A stretch of DNA of 64,000 bases from Corynebacterium rouxii (GTDB taxonomy: Bacteria > Actinomycetota > Actinomycetes > Mycobacteriales > Mycobacteriaceae), in contig NZ_LR738855.1 of the NCBI RefSeq assembly GCF_902702935.1, positions 744,001-808,000 on the forward strand. The letters are read 5' to 3'. The notes beneath the pieces are model-generated. The model did no database searches and was not told where the DNA came from. It worked only from the letters and a program-made list of their open reading frames with translations. Shown piece by piece: positions 55,698-64,000 of the stretch; positions within the stretch are counted from its first letter, which is position 1; every line of letters starts with the position of its first letter. The position numbers and the translations under genes are program-made.

Positions 55698-56346
55698 CAC
55701 AATCCAGGCTGCGCTATCGGCGCGGCTTGACGGGGAAACACCAGGCATTGACGACGATGTCATTGATACGCATCTGGACTCGTGTCCCGACTGCCAAGCA
55801 TATTTTGATCAGGCCGTAGCTCTTAACCGATCGCTTGCGTTTAGGATTCCCGAGGCGGCCGATACCGAGGCACCTGATCTTATCGACGACATCCTCGCGA
55901 ATGTAGAACCCCAGTGGCGCAAACAAGCTGCTACGCGTGCATGGAATACCGCACTATCTCGGGTAAGCATTGTGGTCGTGGGGCTGTTGTGGCTCGCGTG
56001 GGCGATAAACCTTATTGCCATCACATCGACGGAAATAGATCCGCTAGTAAACCGAGTTTCCATGGAGGCGGCATCTCTTCGGTTCGCTATAGCTTTCAGC
56101 CTCTTTTTTGCTGCTTGGCAGCCTCGTGTGGTGGGCGGACTTTTGCCTGTTGTCGCTGCCGTGTGGACTTTCGAAGTAGGCTTTGGAATTCGTGACATCT
56201 TCTTAGCTCCGGAAGCCGGCGACATCATGATCCAACTCGGGCTGCTATTTCTCGCAGTGGTGACATTGTCGTGGCTGTGGATATCGGACAAAGGCTGGGT
56301 CATCGTGCGAGAGATGGTGCGCAGCTTATCGTCCGATCCACGGTAA
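55684..56346 (+). CDS. Membrane protein with N-terminal anti-sigma-like zinc finger
   Basis: 220 residues. The N-terminus (TCSTIQAALSARLDGETPG, then DTHLDSCPDCQAYFDQA) is a zf-HC2/ZAS zinc finger with H-x3-C-x2-C, as in anti-sigma factors; four or five membrane helices follow (about 95-205). No sigma factor gene is adjacent. GTG 55684 is preferred, with GGAG 9 nt upstream, inside the doxX end; the ATG at 55669 would add residues before the zinc finger. Role unknown, possibly sensing. Confidence 0.72.
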   Translation: MLTCSTIQAALSARLDGETPGIDDDVIDTHLDSCPDCQAYFDQAVALNRSLAFRIPEAADTEAPDLIDDILANVEPQWRKQAATRAWNTALSRVSIVVVGLLWLAWAINLIAITSTEIDPLVNRVSMEAASLRFAIAFSLFFAAWQPRVVGGLLPVVAAVWTFEVGFGIRDIFLAPEAGDIMIQLGLLFLAVVTLSWLWISDKGWVIVREMVRSLSSDPR

Positions 56347-56353
56347 GTCCTCG

Positions 56354-57985
56354 TTAACGCCAGCTTGGTAACCACATCATGGCGTTAAACCATGCGTCTG
56401 GAATTACAAACCCATACAGCAGTGGTGAGAAGTAAAAGAACATTGCGATCACGATCGCGAGATAGCAAATGGCAAGAATTCTCCCCGTGGGGAAAACTCG
56501 GCCTTTCCAGAATGCGGCCGGGCGGAGGCGTCGATACGCTCCTGCGTCCATGAGATAGTTAAGGGCTATAGCCAGCATGACGATGGTGAATGGGACGAGC
56601 GCAGTCGCGTAGAAGAAATACATTTGGCGGTCATAAGTTACCAGCCACGGCAAAAAACCGGCCATGAAGCTGACCCATGGGATGAGATATGCTGCGCGGC
56701 GATGAATGATCATTTCCCACAGTGCCCAGCACACTACGGGTACGGTGAGCCACCAAATCGCAGGAGTGCCAAAGAGATATATCATGCGTCGGCATGAGCC
56801 AAACGCGCAAGAAATATCCGTACTGGAGTAATAGAGAATCGGGCGAGTAGCGGCTAGCCAAGACCATGGTTTGGAATCCCACGGATGACTGTGCCCGGAG
56901 GACGTTGTCAAAGAAGCGTGAAACTCTAAGACCTCAGCGTGATAGTAAAGCCAGCTTGCTACCGTGTCTGGAAACAGCCGAAGAATGCTGTTGTTCTCCA
57001 CATCTCCAGTGGCAACAGCATGCCTAAACACAGAGGTTTCTGAAGCAAACCACGCGCGCCAGCTCCACGTATAAACGGCCAGCGGAACGAGAACGAGGGA
57101 CGCAAAAGCGGGGAAGGCATCTTTGACTAGCATGCCCAGCGTGGCGTTACGAGCACCGAAGATGTGGCGTCGCCAAGCATCGAGTACTACGGCTAGGATG
57201 CCGAAGAACATGATGTAGTACAGGCCGGACCATTTCACGGATACCGCGCAGCCGAGGAACACTCCCGTGGCGAAACGCCACCAACGAAAGCCTATTCGAG
57301 GTCCAAGATCTGTGTCGAGTAGTTGTTGCGACCAGGCGTTATACATGCGGGCATAGACTTGCTGGTGGTCACGGCATAGCGTCCAAGCGGCGGTGACAAT
57401 GAAGAGCACTTGGATAATGTCGAGCATTCCGAATCGGGATGTGACGAGGAGGACGCCGTCGAAAATCGCGATGATGCCGGCGATAGTTGCTGCCCGTGAA
57501 GATAAGGTCACGCGTCGGGTCAGAGCCATGATGGCCACAATGGTCAAGGTGCCGCATAGAGCGGTCACTGCCCGCCAGCCGAGTGGGGTGTACCCAAATA
57601 GTGCTTCACCATAGGCGATGAGTTGTTTGGCGAGCGGGGGATGGACGACAAGTCCGTAGCCTGGGTTCGATTCGATACCTCCGGTAATGGGGTTGATCCA
57701 TGATTCGACCATGTCCCAGGCTTGTGGCACGTAGTGTTTCTCGTCGAACACGGGGGTATGTGCGGAGGTTGCTGAGGTAATTCCGATGGCACGCATGAGA
57801 AATGCTGCGATGGTGATGATCGCGGTCGAGATGGTGTCGTATCGCGACCATTGCAGCGCGTGAGGCGCGTGCGGGTAGGTGGCGCTGGGGAAGCGGGGCG
57901 CGTATCGACGCCTCCTAGTCAGCGCTGCTACGAGGCGACTGCGTGGTTGGGCCTTGGCGGTATCCGGAGCCGAATGAGAAGTCAC
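56354..57985 (-). CDS. pmt: Protein O-mannosyltransferase Pmt (GT39)
   Basis: 543 residues, polyprenol-phosphate-mannose-dependent protein mannosyltransferase. Many membrane helices; the catalytic D-E pair is in TPVFDEKHYVPQAWD and a second motif in HPPLAKQLIAYGEALFG. It mannosylates exported proteins on the outer face of the membrane, and PepD or other secreted proteins here could be substrates (inference). GTG 57985 has TAGACT 7 nt upstream and no Shine-Dalgarno box, suggesting a leaderless mRNA. Same order as Rv1002c; convergent with the zinc-finger gene. Confidence 0.93.
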   Translation of the reverse strand: MTSHSAPDTAKAQPRSRLVAALTRRRRYAPRFPSATYPHAPHALQWSRYDTISTAIITIAAFLMRAIGITSATSAHTPVFDEKHYVPQAWDMVESWINPITGGIESNPGYGLVVHPPLAKQLIAYGEALFGYTPLGWRAVTALCGTLTIVAIMALTRRVTLSSRAATIAGIIAIFDGVLLVTSRFGMLDIIQVLFIVTAAWTLCRDHQQVYARMYNAWSQQLLDTDLGPRIGFRWWRFATGVFLGCAVSVKWSGLYYIMFFGILAVVLDAWRRHIFGARNATLGMLVKDAFPAFASLVLVPLAVYTWSWRAWFASETSVFRHAVATGDVENNSILRLFPDTVASWLYYHAEVLEFHASLTTSSGHSHPWDSKPWSWLAATRPILYYSSTDISCAFGSCRRMIYLFGTPAIWWLTVPVVCWALWEMIIHRRAAYLIPWVSFMAGFLPWLVTYDRQMYFFYATALVPFTIVMLAIALNYLMDAGAYRRLRPAAFWKGRVFPTGRILAICYLAIVIAMFFYFSPLLYGFVIPDAWFNAMMWLPSWR

Positions 57986-58428
57986 GCGGTTTAGTCTACG
58001 AGGTTTGGGTGTCCAACGAAGACTCGATTGGTGATGGAAGGGGGTGTTGGGGAGTTTCCCCACGGAGGAGGAAGTACAGTTGCAGCAGGGGTGAAAACTT
58101 CTGCTTATGTGACGCCGGTTATAGTGTTTGCGTGCTTATGCGCTGCGGGGATTTGGTGATTGTCTGGGTGTCTGCACGCGGTAGGTCGGGGGTGATGTGG
58201 ATATGTGTTGGGCGACCGAAAATGTGGGATTTCTGCGGGAAATCGCTGCACAAGTGCCATTGACAGCCAATCGTTACGCATTTGTGACCATTGATTGGGC
58301 TTTTGCGTAATTATGCAGGGTTTTTGCTATGTAACAAGCTGATAAAAAAGTGAAGAAACTGACTGATAATCTTCTACTTTGAGCATCCCTGTCTTTATAA
58401 AGGTCTTTCTTATCGTCATGATAGATAT
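57986..58428. promoter_or_regulatory. pmt-betP divergent control region
   Basis: 443 bp, no gene. On the minus strand GGTCACAAATGCGTAACG at about 58270-58289 contains GTCACA and GTAACG 11 bp apart, and GTAACA lies at about 58333. MtrA controls betP in C. glutamicum and binds repeats of such elements; this is a candidate only. betP ATG has an A/T-rich stretch (TAGATAT) directly before it and no Shine-Dalgarno box. Confidence 0.45.
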
Positions 58429-60342
58429 ATGACCGATTCGCACAATAATCCCTCACGGGACGAGGAGCTTCGCAACAGTGAGGCCTCTCGTCCCGAGTTC
58501 AGTACGGATCCCTCGTCCGGATCCAGTGAGAGCACGGCACTGGAATCGACAACCTCGTCAGCACCTGTCGTCAGCGCAACGGCAGAGCTTGCCGCCATGA
58601 TCGAGGGCGAAGGACTTATCGCTGAGGTATCCGCAGCACCGGAAAAAGAAATTACTTTCGAAGGTGAAGATGACAACGCAGGGGTGGACTGGAAAGTCAC
58701 AGCCCCTGCCATGGTGATCGTTCTTGCCGTCGTTGCGTGGGGTATCTTCGGCACGACGAGCTTCTCTTCCTTTGCGGCATCCTCGCTCGGATATATAGTG
58801 GAGAGCTTCGGCTGGGCTTTTATCTTCTTTACTACGGTGTTCTTGATCTTTGCCATTGCTATTGCATTGAGCAACTTTGGCACAATCAAGCTCGGACGCA
58901 ACGATGAAGCCCCTGAGTTTTCCACCACGTCGTGGATCGCCATGATGTTTGCTGCCGGCATGGGCATTGGTTTGATGTTCTATGGAGCATCCGAACCACT
59001 AAGCAATTACCTCAACGGCGTTCCCGGACATGAGCCACGTTCCGTGGGGCATGCCATGAGCACCACCTTGCTGCACTGGACGCTGCACCCATGGGCAATT
59101 TATGGCATTTTTGGCCTTGCTATTGCATATAGCACGTTCCGCTTGGGACGTCGTCAGCTGTTGAGCTCGGCGTTTATCCCACTGATCGGCGAACGCGGAG
59201 CAAAAGGATGGATCGGCCGCATTGTCGATATCTTGGCCATTATCGCTACCATCTTCGGTACCGCTTGTTCACTGGGCGTCGGTGCTACCCAGATCAGCGC
59301 TGGTCTTGATGCCGCAGGTGTGGTGAAAGATCCAGGAATGAGTACGGTTTTGGGCATCGTGTCTGTATTGACTTTGGCCTTCTTGTTGTCAGCAATGTCT
59401 GGCGTAGGCAAAGGCATTCAGTATGTATCTAATGCCAACATGATCCTTGCGGCACTCTTGGCTATTTTCGTGTTCATTCTGGGGCCGACCGTCACCATCT
59501 TGAACCTGATCCCAGGTTCGCTGGGTGCGTACCTTTCTAACTTCTTCGAAATGGTTGGCCGAACTGCAGAATCTGCCGACGGATCAGCAGGAGAGTGGCT
59601 GGGTAGCTGGACCATTTTCTACTGGGCATGGTGGATCTCGTGGAGCCCATTTGTGGGCATGTTCTTGGCACGTATTTCTCGTGGTCGCACGATCCGCGAG
59701 TTCCTGTTCGGCGTCATGCTTGTGCCTGCAGCAGTGTCTGTCGTTTGGTTCGCCATCTTTGGTGGCACTGCTATTCACCTCGAACAAGAGGGTCGCTCTA
59801 TCTACGGTGACGGCTCTGCTGAATACCAGCTCTTCGAACTGTTGCATGCACTGCCAGGTGGCAAGATTGCCGGTGTTGTTGCCGTGATTTTGTTGGCTAC
59901 CTTCTTTATCACCTCTGCCGATTCGGCTTCCACGGTGATGGGATCCATGAGCCAAAATGGTCAAACAGATGCGAATAAGTACGTATCGGCCGCGTGGGGT
60001 CTTTTGGTTGCTTTGATCGGTATGACCATGTTGGTTTCTGGTGGCGATGATGTTTTGAGCAACCTGCAAAATATCACCATCATTGCTGCAAGTCCGTTCC
60101 TTGTGGTGATCGTCATTTTGATGTTTGCGGTGTTGAAAGACCTCAGAAACGATGAGATCTACTTGGACTACCGTGAGCAGCAGCGCTTCGCGTCTCGTTT
60201 GGCTCGTGAACGTCGTATCCACTTGGAGCACGAGAAGCGGAAGAAGGCCCGTGAGAAGCGTCGTAACGCGAAGGAGCACAAAGAGCACAAGGGTCGCGTG
60301 CCACGGGCTGGAAAGGGCGACCACCTACGGCACCGTCGATAA
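58429..60342 (+). CDS. betP: Glycine betaine transporter BetP (BCCT family)
   Basis: 637 residues. Acidic N-terminal domain (1-80), twelve membrane helices, and the BCCT signature [17 protein letters not shown] followed by [30 protein letters not shown] is the Gly-rich substrate-site helix. The basic cytoplasmic C-terminus (about 575-637, [20 protein letters not shown]) is the osmosensor of BetP and is here longer than in C. glutamicum (595 residues in total). Imports betaine with Na+ under hyperosmotic stress. Followed by a YkvI-like gene. Confidence 0.93.
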   Translation: MTDSHNNPSRDEELRNSEASRPEFSTDPSSGSSESTALESTTSSAPVVSATAELAAMIEGEGLIAEVSAAPEKEITFEGEDDNAGVDWKVTAPAMVIVLAVVAWGIFGTTSFSSFAASSLGYIVESFGWAFIFFTTVFLIFAIAIALSNFGTIKLGRNDEAPEFSTTSWIAMMFAAGMGIGLMFYGASEPLSNYLNGVPGHEPRSVGHAMSTTLLHWTLHPWAIYGIFGLAIAYSTFRLGRRQLLSSAFIPLIGERGAKGWIGRIVDILAIIATIFGTACSLGVGATQISAGLDAAGVVKDPGMSTVLGIVSVLTLAFLLSAMSGVGKGIQYVSNANMILAALLAIFVFILGPTVTILNLIPGSLGAYLSNFFEMVGRTAESADGSAGEWLGSWTIFYWAWWISWSPFVGMFLARISRGRTIREFLFGVMLVPAAVSVVWFAIFGGTAIHLEQEGRSIYGDGSAEYQLFELLHALPGGKIAGVVAVILLATFFITSADSASTVMGSMSQNGQTDANKYVSAAWGLLVALIGMTMLVSGGDDVLSNLQNITIIAASPFLVVIVILMFAVLKDLRNDEIYLDYREQQRFASRLARERRIHLEHEKRKKAREKRRNAKEHKEHKGRVPRAGKGDHLRHRR

Positions 60343-60400
60343 GCGGGCATCGTGAAGATGTCAGACCATAATTAAACAAAAATTTCACACATGTATTTTG

Positions 60401-60416
60401 AAAGGTGAGCACCTTT
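60401..60416 (+). promoter_or_regulatory. Hairpin enclosing the ribosome-binding site of the YkvI-like gene
   Basis: AAAGGT-GAGC-ACCTTT: a 6-bp stem with a GAGC loop whose left arm is the Shine-Dalgarno sequence (AAAGG), 5 nt before ATG 60421. Folding would hide the ribosome-binding site, so translation may depend on structure opening. Confidence 0.6.
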
Positions 60417-60420
60417 AACC

Positions 60421-61884
60421 ATGCTCAAAAAAACAATTACTATCGCGATGGCGTTCGTCGGAATTGTTATCGGCGCCGGCTTTGCCACCGGCCAGGAAGT
60501 ACTTCAGTACTTCGTGTCCTTCGGAATGATGGGCATTTTCGGTGCGGCGCTGTCGGCAGTGATTATGACCGTTACCGGTATGGCATCTATCCAGCTGGGA
60601 TCGTATTTCCTGGCTAACGACCACGGCACGGTGTTGCGTCGTATCTCGCACCCTATCGTGGCGCGTATTCTCGACGCCGCTGTGCTGATCACCCTTTTTG
60701 CCACGGGCGTGGTTATGCTCGCAGGTTCTGGTTCGAACCTCAACCAGCAGTTTGGTTGGCCGGCGTGGGCGGGCTCGTTGCTCATGCTGGTGCTCGTGAT
60801 GGTCGCGGGGCTTCTCGACGTAGACAAGCTTACCGCTGTGATCGGCTCTATTACGCCACTCATCATCATCTTCGTGATTGTGGCGATCGTCTATGCTCTG
60901 AGCACCAGCAATGCTGACATCGATACTCTCAACCAAGCTGCTGCCACCATTAACTCCGCAACCCCACACTGGGCGCTTGCATCGTTGAACTATGTAGGTC
61001 TTGCCCTCATGATGGGTGTCTCTATGGCGATCATCATCGGTGGCAACAATGTTGACCCTCGTGCCGCTGGTCTAGGAGGACTTACCGGTGGCGTGATCTA
61101 CGGTGTGATGCTGACCTTCACCGCATTAGCTCTTTACCGCGTTGCAGACAAAGTTGCTGCTGACGATGTGCCAATGCTGACCATCATTAACGAGATTCAC
61201 CCAATTTTGGGCACCGTGATGTCGCTCGTTATCGTGGGCATGATTTTTAACACGGCGCTGGGTATGTTCTATGCCTTTGCCAAGCGCGCTACTTCCTCAC
61301 GGAAGGCACTGTTTTATCCTGTTTATCTGATCGCTTCGGCGCTGGGTTTTGCGGCTTCGTTCATGGGCTTTAAAAAGCTGGTGGGTGTTGTTTATCCGGC
61401 ACTGGGTTATCTCGGTATTTTGCTTGTGGTTGTGGTTGCTGTGGCATGGTTGCGCGGCTTTGCCAAGATTCGTGACGAACGTGCTCGCCGCGACAAAATC
61501 CATAAGCTCACCAAGCGCAAGCTGGATCCAACGAAGCGCTTTAGCTCGAAGCAACAGCGTCAGCTTGATCGTTTGACGCGTGAATCGAATCTCAAGCCCA
61601 GTGAGCTGAAGGAAACGATCCGTGAGGAAGTCGTGGAAGAACTCGCAGGTGCAGCCGATGGCGATGACGTCGACGCTGTGATCGACGAGGCTGCCGGTAT
61701 CACCACAACCTACGAGCCGATCGAGTTTGAAGATACGACCGTCAGCGTGGAGGACACTTCACTTGGCCTGCCATCGCATGCGCGCCCCATGTCGGAACTA
61801 GAAGACCTCACTACTTTTGAAGAAGACATAGCTGAGGAGGCCGCGACTAACACGCCGGCTGATAAACCGGCCGCAAAGCAGTAA
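60421..61884 (+). CDS. YkvI-family membrane transporter-like protein with acidic tail
   Basis: 487 residues. About ten membrane helices (1-345) with the YkvI/APC-type start IGAGFATGQEVLQYFVSFG and IIIGGNNVDPRAAGLGG. The C-terminus (about 350-487) is a soluble tail: a basic part (KIRDERARRDKIHKLTKRKL) and a long acidic part (ELEDLTTFEEDIAEEAATN). The substrate is unknown. It lies 78 nt after betP; its own SD lies in the hairpin at 60401-60416. Corynebacterial relatives without this tail would be worth comparing. Confidence 0.78.
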   Translation: MLKKTITIAMAFVGIVIGAGFATGQEVLQYFVSFGMMGIFGAALSAVIMTVTGMASIQLGSYFLANDHGTVLRRISHPIVARILDAAVLITLFATGVVMLAGSGSNLNQQFGWPAWAGSLLMLVLVMVAGLLDVDKLTAVIGSITPLIIIFVIVAIVYALSTSNADIDTLNQAAATINSATPHWALASLNYVGLALMMGVSMAIIIGGNNVDPRAAGLGGLTGGVIYGVMLTFTALALYRVADKVAADDVPMLTIINEIHPILGTVMSLVIVGMIFNTALGMFYAFAKRATSSRKALFYPVYLIASALGFAASFMGFKKLVGVVYPALGYLGILLVVVVAVAWLRGFAKIRDERARRDKIHKLTKRKLDPTKRFSSKQQRQLDRLTRESNLKPSELKETIREEVVEELAGAADGDDVDAVIDEAAGITTTYEPIEFEDTTVSVEDTSLGLPSHARPMSELEDLTTFEEDIAEEAATNTPADKPAAKQ

Positions 61885-61897
61885 AACGTCTTAATAC

Positions 61898-61960
61898 CGA
61901 CGCTCCCATTTCCCGCGAGTGCCCACTGAGGCAGTAGTGGGGAGGAGGGGGCGTCGTTTT
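61898..61960 (+). terminator. Terminator after the YkvI-like gene
   Basis: CGACGCTCCC (61898-61907) pairs with GGGGGCGTCG (61947-61956) with one G-T pair, 39-nt loop, then TTTT. Confidence 0.7.
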
Positions 61961-61992
61961 GCTTATCTCAACAGTGTGAGAAACTGGAGATT

Positions 61993-62868
61993 ATGACTGA
62001 CCAGCCCATTATTGACTACCGCTTCCTAGAGCCGCTGCCGCGTGGCATTATTTTGGCGGCGACCCCGCTAGGAAATATCGGTGATGCCTCGCCACGCTTG
62101 GCTCAAGCATTAGCTCAAGCGCATGTAGTCGCAGCTGAGGACACTCGGCGCACGCGTGCTCTCGCTCAGGCGTTGGGCGTAGAAATTACAGGTCAGGTGC
62201 TCAGCAACTTTGATCACAATGAGCAAGGTCGTGCCCAACAACTTGTCGAGATGGCACGAACACACACCGTTGTCGTTGTGACTGATGCCGGTATGCCTAT
62301 CGTGTCGGATCCTGGATTCCCGTTGGTAGAAGCAGCACACGAGGCAGGTGTTCCGGTGACATGTTTCCCTGGACCTTCTGCTGTGCCGACCGCCTTGGCG
62401 TTGTCGGGGCTTCATGTAGGCAAATTCGCCTTTGATGGATTCGCGCCTCGTAAGCAAGGACAGCGGCGTGCTTGGCTGGAATCTTTGCAACAAGAACAAC
62501 GCGCGGTGTGCTTTTTTGAATCGCCGCACCGAATTGCAGCAACGCTTGCCGACGCCGCCGAGGTGCTCGGTGCGAAGCGTCGTGCGGCCGTAGCGCGTGA
62601 GCTCACAAAAACTTTCGAGGAGGTTCGCCGCGGTGGGCTAGGAGAGCTTGCCGAGTGGGCAGCAGGGGGAATAAAGGGTGAGATCAGCGTTGTTATCGAA
62701 GGGGTACAACATGTGCAGCATGAAGATGCACATTCCTTGGTTGCAGTAGTGGAAGAGCGTGTTTTGGCTGGTGAAAGGCTCAAATCTGCGTGTGGTGAAG
62801 TTGCTGCCCACTACGGAGTAAGCAAGAAACAACTGTATGATGCAGTCCTCGAATCACGTGCTGGGTAG
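61993..62868 (+). CDS. rsmI: 16S rRNA 2'-O-methyltransferase RsmI
   Basis: 291 residues. Methylates the ribose of C1402 in 16S rRNA with SAM. Signatures: [72 protein letters not shown] and [18 protein letters not shown] 61993. As in M. tuberculosis (Rv1003c) it is close to pmt and metG. Confidence 0.95.
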   Translation: MTDQPIIDYRFLEPLPRGIILAATPLGNIGDASPRLAQALAQAHVVAAEDTRRTRALAQALGVEITGQVLSNFDHNEQGRAQQLVEMARTHTVVVVTDAGMPIVSDPGFPLVEAAHEAGVPVTCFPGPSAVPTALALSGLHVGKFAFDGFAPRKQGQRRAWLESLQQEQRAVCFFESPHRIAATLADAAEVLGAKRRAAVARELTKTFEEVRRGGLGELAEWAAGGIKGEISVVIEGVQHVQHEDAHSLVAVVEERVLAGERLKSACGEVAAHYGVSKKQLYDAVLESRAG

Positions 62869-62891
62869 GAAATAAATTAAGGTATATAACC

Positions 62892-64000
62892 ATGAATAAC
62901 CGTGTTCTCGTTTCTGTTGCTTGGCCTTATGCCAACGGCCCCCGCCATATCGGCCATGTGGCGGGCTTTGGTGTTCCTTCTGATGTGTTCGCTCGCTACC
63001 AGCGAATGTCGGGCGCAGAGGTGCTCATGGTTTCAGGCACGGACGAGCACGGCACCCCACTGTTGGTGCAGGCAGATAAAGAAGGCGTATCAGTCAAGGA
63101 GCTTGCTGATCGCTACAACCGTCAGATTGTGGAAGACCTCGCTGGTCTAGGGTTGTCTTACGATCTGTTCACCCGTACCACCACTCGTAATCACTACGCT
63201 GTTGTGCAGGACTTGTTCAAGGGCTTGTATGAAAACGGCTACATGGTCAAAGAGACAACGATGGGTGCAGTTTCGCCATCAACGGGTAGGACGTTGCCGG
63301 ACCGCTACATTGAAGGAACCTGTCCTGTCTGTGGCGCTTCGGGCGCGCGTGGCGATCAGTGTGATACGTGTGGTAACCAGCTTGATCCGGCAGATCTGAT
63401 CAATCCTGTATCAAAGATCAACGGTGAAACGCCTAAGTTCATTGAGACCGAGCATTTTCTTCTCGATCTTCCTGCTCTTGCTGATGCTCTCGCTGCATGG
63501 TTGAAGGATCGTAAAGATTGGCGACCCAACGTTTTGAAGTTCTCGTTGAATCTGCTGGAGGACCTGCGTCCTCGTGCGATGAGCCGTGACATCGACTGGG
63601 GTATTCCTATTCCTGTCGAGGGTTGGCAGGACAACGGGGCAAAGAAGCTTTACGTGTGGTTTGACGCAGTAGTGGGATATCTATCTGCTTCGATTGAGTG
63701 GGCTTATCGCACTGGCGACCCTGAGGCATGGAAGAAGTGGTGGAACGATCCGGAGTCTGCGGGCTACTACTTCATGGGTAAGGACAACATTACGTTCCAC
63801 TCCCAGATCTGGCCTGCTGAGCTCTTGGGCTACCAAGGCAAGGGAGCTAAGGGGGGTTCGGTCCACAGCTTGGGCGAGCTGAATCTTCCTACAGAAGTTG
63901 TGTCTTCGGAGTTCCTTACGATGTCGGGCTCGAAATTCTCGTCGTCTAAGGGCATCGTCATTTACGTCAAGGACTTCCTCAAAGAATTTGGTGCAGACCC
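62892..64000 (+). CDS. metG: Methionyl-tRNA synthetase, 3' end beyond the window
   Basis: 369 codons read before the window ends. Class I synthetase charging tRNA-Met. Seen: [21 protein letters not shown] (HIGH), a zinc knuckle [32 protein letters not shown], and the KMSKS equivalent KFSSSKG near 350. The C-terminal anticodon domain is missing because of the window edge. TAAGG lies 9 nt before ATG 62892. Confidence 0.95.
   Translation, partial: MNNRVLVSVAWPYANGPRHIGHVAGFGVPSDVFARYQRMSGAEVLMVSGTDEHGTPLLVQADKEGVSVKELADRYNRQIVEDLAGLGLSYDLFTRTTTRNHYAVVQDLFKGLYENGYMVKETTMGAVSPSTGRTLPDRYIEGTCPVCGASGARGDQCDTCGNQLDPADLINPVSKINGETPKFIETEHFLLDLPALADALAAWLKDRKDWRPNVLKFSLNLLEDLRPRAMSRDIDWGIPIPVEGWQDNGAKKLYVWFDAVVGYLSASIEWAYRTGDPEAWKKWWNDPESAGYYFMGKDNITFHSQIWPAELLGYQGKGAKGGSVHSLGELNLPTEVVSSEFLTMSGSKFSSSKGIVIYVKDFLKEFGAD

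Noticed and set aside
59584..60324. 246-codon minus-strand frame inside betP
   Set aside because: The complementary strand encodes conserved BCCT helices and the osmosensor tail; the reverse frame has no recognisable protein features.

Overview
The window comes from a Corynebacterium, most likely the C. diphtheriae/ulcerans/pseudotuberculosis group. The evidence is a mid-range G+C content, gene order that matches C. glutamicum and Mycobacterium almost gene for gene, corynebacterial markers (SepH, Glp/GlpR, AmtR, mycoredoxin, MctBC, BetP), and many genes with a -10-like hexamer about 7 nt before the start codon and no Shine-Dalgarno sequence (leaderless style). It is ordinary chromosome: there is no prophage, CRISPR array or resistance island. 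Decayed DNA is limited to one IS110-type transposase remnant, one shattered secreted serine-hydrolase gene and one SAF-domain gene with a frameshifted C-terminus.

Layout. 1-5.2 kb: the end of a DUF6928 gene, sepH (FtsZ regulator), serC, gltA and an FKBP isomerase. 5.2-10.9 kb: a fused acyl-CoA carboxylase carboxyltransferase, an aldo/keto reductase with an enoyl-CoA-hydratase-like protein, and the monocarboxylate uptake pair mctBC, whose upstream region carries RamB-, RamA- and GlxR-like boxes. 10.9-18 kb: a secreted serine-hydrolase-fold protein, a Tat-exported DUF1906 protein, a cation/proton antiporter, tRNA-Arg(CCU), cobF, and a cysQ-thyA-folA-mrx1 run. 18-34 kb: DNA repair and central metabolism (lhr, mug, nei2, uvrD1; pgi, a succinate-semialdehyde-type dehydrogenase, chorismate mutase), an AspT-type transporter, yccF and the IS110 scar. 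34-42 kb: an M23 peptidase, perM-purN-purH, the broken hydrolase gene, a CitE-like lyase, amtR and a DUF294-like protein.

42-49.5 kb: six ribosomal proteins, all in the cysteine-poor, zinc-independent form, in two divergent units (rpmB-rpmG-rpsN-rpsR and rpmE2-rpmF). They are followed by the envelope-stress block mprA-mprB-pepD-moaB-mscL in the same order as in M. tuberculosis. 49.5-56.3 kb: a SAF-domain gene, 5-formyl-THF cyclo-ligase, galU, glp (a MoeA/gephyrin-like division factor), rimJ, glpR (its membrane partner), doxX and a zinc-finger membrane protein. 56.3-64 kb: protein mannosyltransferase pmt, the glycine-betaine carrier betP, a YkvI-type transporter with an unusual acidic tail, rsmI and the 5' part of metG.

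Four genes with links to division (sepH, perM, glp, glpR) and several envelope genes (M23 peptidase, mprAB-pepD, mscL, pmt, betP) lie within 64 kb. I found no clear undescribed system. The best leads are the Glp/GlpR neighbourhood, the wholly zinc-free ribosomal cluster without a visible Zur box, the compact carbon-regulator array before mctBC, the Shine-Dalgarno-masking hairpin before the YkvI-like gene, and the long inverted repeat after tRNA-Arg.
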